Source of the DNA: Lates calcarifer
Lineage: Eukaryota; Chordata; Actinopteri; Centropomidae
Length of the DNA stretch: 64,000 nt
Assembly: GCF_001640805.2 (NCBI RefSeq)
Contig: NC_066848.1
Coordinates: forward strand, 9,772,396-9,836,395
Direction of reading: 5' to 3'
Shown: positions 56,586 to 64,000 of the stretch, piece by piece
Layout: each line of letters starts with the position of its first letter
Numbering within the stretch: the stretch's first letter is position 1
Notes under the pieces: generated by a model
What the model was told of the DNA's origin: nothing
The model's input: the letters and a program-made list of their open reading frames with translations, nothing else
Databases searched by the model: none
Made by a program: the position numbers and the translations under genes

Positions 56586-59496
56586 GTTTTCTAGAGTCAG
56601 GGGGACAGTTAAATCTAAATCTCACCCATCCTGTTTGCTGCTCTGCTATCAGTGGCCAGTTGTCACTCATAAAGACATGTCCTTTTTTTCCTCCCTCTGC
56701 CTTCTTGTAAATTTGCATTAGCTCATGCCAATCAGTCATCGGGCTGTGGGCTGATATGTAGTGACGGGGTGATTGGTCCTTAGTTCTTCTGACAGTGAGT
56801 CACACACTAGAGTGCCTTTTGGGGAGGTGAATTGTGTTGTGCCACCAATACAATACAGAGCACAGAGATTATACAGTATGTGAATCCATTTTAAGATACC
56901 CAAACTCTGAAACTGTTGCAATATTGTGTCACAATTACAGTACAAAATATAATAAGTATTATATATAAGTTTGCATTGCATACTTTTTTGCAGTTAGATC
57001 AGAAAAAGTCAGTGTACCTCACCATTGTGTACTAACAAAAAATTAAACAATTTTCATTTCTTTTCCTTTAAGCATCACATTGTGGGAAAACTTTGTCCAT
57101 CAACAACAATCTCAAAATCTTCTTTAACAATGAAGGTACTGTCACTTTTCCAATGTGAATGCACTATATTACTATAAACGTTGTCATTGTTTTAGTGTGT
57201 AATATGAAACCAAAATATAATTTGGACTTTGGACAAAATGCAGGTTTCAAATGGATAGTAATGGCTAATAAGACATTATAAGCAAATTAATAGCAACAGC
57301 AAAAATTGACTGTACAAGGATATTGAGCTGTGGTTCACACAAGCATACTATTCACCCTGAAAATATGTAGGTACAGAGTTGTATCTTCTTTTTGAGTGCA
57401 CACACACAGACACACACATGGTGGCTAGCAGAGATGCCTGCAGGGCTTCTATAGCAGAATGTCACTGATCTGCACTGATGAAGTGGCGTGCCATTTGTTC
57501 AGCCAGGAAGTTCCCAAGGAGCAGCAGCAGCAGTGACGGAGCTGAGGGGTCAAGGAGGGCATTGCCTACAGGTAGATCTGTGGATCATACCTTAATTAAT
57601 CTACTGTATGTGATGCCAGGCATCCCATTCATCCCCTCGCATGCACAAAGGCGCATGTCAAGCATATGTCAACCCCGCTCCGGCACTCCCCGCCCATCCC
57701 ATAATGCAGTTTGTGTTGGTGTGGCAGCTCGGGATGCGTCCCTGACGAGGATGGGAAGTGACACACACCAAACTCGGTGTGTCCCCCAGCCAGCTCCGGT
57801 GGCTCGGGGCCTGTCAATTCCAGCTCCGTCAGTGGCACTGGCTCAATGGCAGTGCCTGTGACACATGTCACAAAGTTTTAAATGTCTGCTCTTTTCAGCA
57901 GGATGGCTGGGCGCACGCCGCAGCCAGGGGAAGGATGACATTTTGTGTCGTGCGGGGGGGAACTTGTTGTGGCTCCCCTCTTCCTGCCTCCTCCAGCTGT
58001 CAGTCCCAGTTTCCTCTGAGCATATCAAAACACAGACAAATAAACCTTGTCATTTTGAAACGCCGGCACTAGTGACCAGGCTCCTGAACGGCATGTCAGC
58101 TGGAATATGGTCACAGAGTCCTGTAGGAAGTGGTGTATGAGCACATGCAAGCAAGCACGCATACTCTCACATGCACAGCCTTGTAAACTAGCACAAATGT
58201 TTAAGCTAATAGAAATAAGAAATAAACAGATACAGACACAGTGAACAAACATTGCATGAGGCTATCTCTGACCTTTCCTTCATCTGTTTGTGGATGATTG
58301 ACGCACTAGACTGAAGCTCATCATAGTTTCTTTCAAATCCCAAATACAGCAAGCCTCTCCTCCGTATCTCATGGTTTATTAAACTTCTCTCTAAAGAAGT
58401 AGGCATTGTAATCTCTGCACCTCATGACTTGACCTAAGATTTATCAGTCAGGAACATTTTTCTTAACCACTTTTGTGGTTGTAATGATGAGTAACACAGG
58501 GCTATTAAAATATTGATTGGCCCTATGCGATGTATACAAGAAAAACATTTATGTGATTGACATTTGATAATTAGGAAACAGTGCATTATAGTAACAAAAG
58601 GAACAGCGCCACAGTACCTTAAGCTCAGTTTGACAGGGGACACATGTTAAGCCTTTTAATCACTTGAAGACATCCAGTATATTACACTTTTACATCAAAT
58701 CAGCCTCTTTACATCATTCATTCATCTCAGAATTTCAGATTGGAAAGTTGCCTGGAGAACTATAAAAGAAGATGTTAACAAAATGGCAGACCTTTACCTC
58801 TGGTTGCTGTGAAAAGTTACAAATCACCATAAACACATTACGAGTTCACCATAAAACCATGAAGATGATAAAAGCATTATAAAATGTAAACATTAAAAAA
58901 TGTATTTGGAAATATTTGGGGCAACTGTATGGGCATATGCAATTTTCTGAAGATTATGCATCATAGTTTGTTTACAATTCATAACAATGTGATGCAAATA
59001 ATGAAGGGAATATTTCAGTATGAACAGGTTAACTGCTTGAAGACAGACAGTCAGGGACAGGCACAATAAAGTAAATGGCACCATAATACACAATGAAATG
59101 CCTGGAATTCACGCCTCAGTTACAACTCTGCTCTTCATTAAAGCTGAGATTGGAATGTTTTTAACTTCAAAAGCTGCATTTGATTCACCTCTCCCAAAAA
59201 ATAACACATGTGCTAACATGTACTTATTCTCAACAGAAACTGACCAGATCACCGGACAAATATCACATATATGTTTGACTTTTCAAAACAGTTTCTCTTT
59301 CTCTTTTAAGATAAAACCGATACAATGCAATTCATTCAAATAAAAGGAGGAAGAGTTCTCTGCACTCTGCCGCAAACTAAACAAGACTGATCGTGCCTCA
59401 AGTTTGGACTGAAAATCTAAGAAATGTTTAACCAAGCTGTATAAACCTTGTTCTATCAAACTCCCTGCAGTGTCTTAATGTTTTAAACAGCAGTTA

Positions 59497-59504
59497 TGTG
59501 TGTG

Positions 59505-59555
<51 letters not shown>

Positions 59556-59581
59556 AAAGAGAGAAAGACAGAGAGAGAGAT
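59497..59581. repeat. compound (GT)n(GA)n microsatellite
   Basis: A GT run of about 25 bases from about 59511 passes directly into GA units with minor interruptions. Confidence 0.95.
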
Positions 59582-59722
59582 GAGTCCATGTCAGGCCCCA
59601 GGTGGGTGACCGTCACCCCTTTCACCCTTGATTAGTGGTGGTAGCGGACGGGTGATCCATCATAGCTGTCAAAGAAAAGGATGCAATTGGCTGGGTCTGT
59701 TTGTCACTGGCTGTGTGTAAGA

Positions 59723-59727
<5 letters not shown>

Positions 59728-59774
<47 letters not shown>

Positions 59775-59806
59775 CCTTTTGTGTGTGTGTGTGTATGTGT
59801 GTGTGT
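59728..59806. repeat. compound (GA)n-(GT)n microsatellite
   Basis: About 21 GA units (59728-59770) are followed after about 10 bases by GT units to 59806. This has the reverse order of motifs from the repeat at 59497-59581. Confidence 0.95.
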
Positions 59807-62800
59807 CTGTAGTTGTGCGGTTGCTGATGCTTAGAGGCAATCATGTCAGTGGGAGTGTCATCTCTGACTCTGACTCTGAGCTGGAAGCAGGGAGGCAGAA
59901 ACAGACCGAGCTCAGCAGAGGAGGCCATAACTATGGGGCTGGAATATGATCTTTAAAAAAAAAAAAAGAAGAAGAAGAAAAACATTCACCTTACATAACC
60001 ACAACAATGGCTTTTGATAAAGTTTAAACCTTTTTCCAGTGGGAGATCACATGACTTAAATGTCACCAGTGCTTTTCATAAATACAAGCTTGATTTGATC
60101 ATCTTTCATACTGTTAACATCCACTGTCACTCATGTCCCTCTTTGTGCCAGCTGTCCATCAGAGTTGGTCGTTTCGGATGAATCTGTTGCCTTCTGAGTG
60201 CTTGCCAGTAGTAGACGTAGCGACACTTGGCGAATACCCCTAAAAACATTATGAGAGAAAGTCAGCTGAAGTGTGGGTCATTTGCCTCCTTTCATAGCAT
60301 TTAGTATTAGAGACTAAAGTATACCTAGACTGTTTGATTGTGCTCTATATTTATGTGCACGTAGCATCAATATGCAGTGACCAATTGTGACTGGATTTAT
60401 ACACACTCTATCTTTTGGAATATTTCAGTGCCAGACAGTCAAATCAATAATTTCTTGATCATAAAAATTTGAGTCATATCCTCATATATAAGTGCAGTGT
60501 TTGGGTTATAGATGAGCAGGAGTGATTCCCAACCTGTGGGACAAGACCTAAAAACCCTAGCACAGTCATAAAAGCTTAGCTGGATCTCATCATATATTGT
60601 AGTGAATATATAAGCTAGTTAGAATGTATCCAAAATCCTCCAATACAAACTGCGTCTGTAATAATGGCTGCATCTCAAGTAAGACTGCAGGAAACACAGA
60701 ATGAGTCAAACCAAGGCATAACATTGTATGAGGGAGTAAATGCATATTCAATGTGTTCATCAGACCTTAAAGACACGGACGGTGTGTTGAATGTAAACAA
60801 AACCTTGTTTGTTTACTATTGTGCAACAGCTCCACAGGGGTAGCTTTAAATGGCAGGACTGAGCAGGGTCTGGGTCGGCTCCATGTAGGGGGATGAGAGG
60901 TGTTGCTGGGAAGGATGAGCGTCTTGTTCCACAGAAAGACCAGTGTGGCCTCGGGGCAAAGTCCTGACAGTAACAAGCTCATAGCCACCCACATGCACTC
61001 ACACAGACATGCACACACTGTACCATCACAGTGAGCAATTATTCAACTATCAGCAGGCAGGGGTGTGGTACGTTCAAGTGTATGTGCATGTAACAGGCTA
61101 ATAAGACACACTGGATAATACAGATTAATTTTGGAGTTGAGAACTCACAACTGTACACCAGTTTCTGCAGCATCGTGCCATGGTATCGCTGTTTCAGTCA
61201 AATATTTCATATGATTTACTCCCTGAAAAAACCTGATCCAGAGCAGTCCTGAAGCTTAGGAGAGGACTTTGGTTTTCTCTCGTTATCTGCAGACAGTTGG
61301 GGGAGACAAAGTCAAAATAGAATAGTCTCCTCCTGATTCCAATTGATTAAACTGATGAAAATACACACACTAGCCAAGAAAGTGAAATGAAAGTCAGTAG
61401 AGGAAAATATGTTCAATTATTCTATCAGAGAGGTGTATATCTCTTATATCTATTTTACAGCATGACCAGAATTCTGAAAAAAAAAAAAAGCCACGTGCCA
61501 CCTATGGACCTCAGAGGATGAATCCAAGATGGCCGGCAGTGCTTTCTTGTTGTAATGAGAGGTGCTGCCGTATGGGGAGAGGGACTGCCCAGAGCTCTGT
61601 GGCTGGTCTGCTCTGACTCTGATGTCACAGCACTCTCTCTCTCGCCGCCACTTGATGAATGTGGCGGGCTGCGGCTAGGTGTCACCTCTCGCCAAATGAG
61701 GCAAGGACAAGTGGCATTAGTGCTGTCAATGATCCTCTGACAGGAGAACAGATACAGCTTTCGCCAGGCTTTTTAAATAGACATCAAGTGCATTACAGGA
61801 GGAGGCGGGGGGGCAGGCCAGAGACAGGGCAGGAGAGGAGAGACTTATGAGAGAGGCGGTGTCGCAGAGGGATGAGGGGTGCTCCAAGCGCTAAGTCCAA
61901 TCACATAATCCAAAGAGACATTGTCAAGGGCGGGGAGAGAATGGCAACTAAGTGACAGAAAGCAGAGACGGGGACAGAGATACTGGTGCCATATTAGTGC
62001 CAAGCATATTCTGATGCCACCCTCAATTCTAACCAAACCTGACACATCGCTCTCTTTACCCCACTCTCTCTGACTCTTCAAAGTAGGCTCTACCAAGTCA
62101 CACGCGCACACACACACACACACGCACACACGCACATATACAGTACGAAGACGTACACACAAACACACACACACACCAGTCCCTCGCAGCAGTAGTGGGT
62201 GTTCTGTCAGGCGGAGGAGCAGTACAGCAGCAGCAGCAGAAGCACCAGCCCACAGGCCCGAGGACAAGCTCAGTCAATCTAAATCTGGACTTTGTAGTGG
62301 AGCAGTGCTCATTTCCCCTCATAGCCCAGCTACTTGAGGTGATCCAAACACTGAAGTGTGAGGAGCTGTCACCTCCGATAAAATCCGGGACCAGCTCCAT
62401 GCCTGCCTGCTCCCCCGGTGTGAGGGGTACATATACGTGTATGTTTGTGTGTGCTTCTCTGACAGTGAGGAGGTTGGGGCATGGGGAGGGGGGGGGGTGA
62501 ATTCCAGCTGCCGTGATTTGCCTGGGGATATAGGTGCCACGGCTGGAGACTGGGCTTGACACCACAGGACTCGGGTGTCTCACAGTGCTCTGATCACATG
62601 GGCGCCGGGGCCTTTCACATATTCACAGCTTACCCGGCGAGAAACTCACTCTCTCCAGGAGTGGGGCCCTTAAAGAGATTACCCATTGAGGTACCAGAAC
62701 CAAGGCTCCTATAAGACATTACCTAGAGGGGATATATTTGTAGGTTGCAACCAAAGCCTTTCAGAGATAACCTTCACAGATGAAGGAACTGAAGCTAAAG

Positions 62801-64000
62801 GCCCCACAAGCCTTCACACTCTGCTGAGCTCGTCACTAGCCTGTGGGGACCGAGGGAGATTGGAGGGAACACATTCTGTGATTCTCCAGCACCAATCAGA
62901 AAGCTCTGGACGATGTGTGACCTGTGACTCTCCAACAGGACTTTAAAAAAAAGAAAAAGAAAAAAAAGCTACATCTCTGATCAAAGGAGGAGAGGAAGAG
63001 TAAATTAAGAGAAAGAGTAGAACAAAGAACAGGGATGAGGTCCATTTCCCAGGGGGTGAAAGACTGAATGGATGTGTCTCTTAATTTTCTGTGCATCCTG
63101 GCTGTATTCTTCTGAGCCTGGGCTCTAGCTACATTTCAGCATTACATTAAGCAGCGTGTTTTATGCATAAATGCATTCCAGTTTGCTGCCTTCCCTTCAC
63201 AGCGAGGGCCTGCTCTTATTATGAGCGAAACCAGGAGAAAGATGGGGTGGTTGGAGACAGAGAAGGGAATAGCTGAGCCAAAACTCACTCTTACATAATA
63301 CGCTCTGAGGGCACACTCGCACCCATGGGGTTCCACCTGATGAACTGATACTTAATAACAAGTGGTACAGTGCCAAAGCCAGTAGTCTACAATCTCCTCT
63401 GTGTATTCTAAGCCATGGATGGGCACACTTGAATCAACACCCCACGCTCTCAAGCATATACACATTATCACAAACCCATACACACTTTGATCTCAAGCAC
63501 ACAAACACAGCACACAGCCTGAACAGTGGGAGCAGCCATTAAAGTGACAGATTAACAAAGTGATGAGGAGGCTAATGCTTCAATCGTGTCCCGGTGGAGG
63601 AACAATCAGGCCTTTGTTCTGCAGATGTCATGCAGCACCTTGTAGTTTTTTTAAGGGGAGTAGCTAACCCTCTTGTCTTTATTAAAAGGCTGTACAGTCG
63701 GTATCTTGTATCTTCCCCTTGGTGAAAGCGGTGGCGTAGGTTCTTCGTCAGGCAGTCTGGTTGTTTCAGAGCTGATTACCCAAAGCATGTGTCCTCTCTA
63801 CAGGGGCTTGATGGGCCATTCTGCCACTGTGCTTACTGTGAGTGAGCTAGCTGTACAAAGCCTCCTATGTACAATGCTCCAATATCAAATCAACACATAT
63901 GGTTAACAAGTTTTTTTTGTGAATATATCATTCTTCCATATAAAGTATAATGAATAAAGGTAGTGCATAAAACAGCTCTATAAATGATTAAGTCCTCTAA

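Larger units (their letters stand above)
54000..64000. other. gene-poor flank with candidate conserved elements and simple repeats
   Basis: No exon, RNA gene or transposon with clear ends is supported. CA-type repeats occur near 54313-54331, 55061-55072, 57401-57418 and 62098-62180, and A-runs near 59953-59978, 61477-61490 and 62943-62968. In human the tail-to-tail neighbour of KCNMA1 is LRMDA. No leucine-rich exon was recognised here. Confidence 0.5.

Noticed and set aside
61845..62583. Overlapping 140-161 codon minus-strand frames
   Set aside because: They are largely CA/GT-repeat translation (CVCVCV) and lack splice or homology support.
50290..64000. LRMDA as tail-to-tail neighbour expected from human gene order
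   Set aside because: I recognised no leucine-rich repeat or other LRMDA exon on the minus strand. It may lie beyond the window or be too divergent for reading by eye.

Overview
The window looks like nuclear DNA of a teleost fish. The one clearly recognisable gene is vertebrate, is split by short introns (about 0.4-3.1 kb), and sits in DNA rich in CA/GA microsatellites and fish-type MITE and hAT-like debris. A percomorph is plausible, but the sequence does not fix the species.

Region 1 (1-23.6 kb, + strand) is the 3' half of kcnma1, the alpha subunit of the BK (Slo1, KCa1.1) calcium- and voltage-activated potassium channel. Eleven coding exons with consensus splice sites run from the RCK1-RCK2 linker through RCK2, the calcium bowl and the C-terminal tail. 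All phases agree: 502 residues without the 84-base cassette exon and 530 with it. A 29-base microexon sets the reading frame of the last exon. Inclusion gives the long tail ending DEC and skipping gives the short tail ending VYR. A 3'UTR of about 4.4 kb follows and probably ends near 23.6 kb. The upstream exons (pore, voltage sensor, RCK1) lie outside the window.

Region 2 (23.6-28.6 kb) is intergenic, without a supported gene. Region 3 (28.6-32.9 kb) holds a DNA-transposon-like fragment, a CpG-rich promoter-like segment and four well-formed splice-bounded segments ending at a poly(A) signal. This is best read as a candidate spliced non-coding transcript.

Region 4 (32.93-50.3 kb) is a compound repeat block. 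It consists of about 14-15 kb of AT-rich tandem repeat with nested higher-order structure (about 2.74 kb x3, 0.96 kb x2, 0.59 kb x2) and four inverted copies of one exon of the candidate transcript. In three of these copies a 21-base minisatellite has grown from 2 to about 15 units. This block is the most unusual part of the window.

Region 5 (50.3-64 kb) has no gene I can identify. It contains two CpG/CCAAT-rich patches, a 22-bp-arm palindrome beside an unassigned minus-strand ORF, AT-rich homeobox-motif stretches that look like conserved non-coding elements, and long GT/GA/CA microsatellites. In human the gene lying tail-to-tail with KCNMA1 is LRMDA; I see no recognisable LRMDA exon here.
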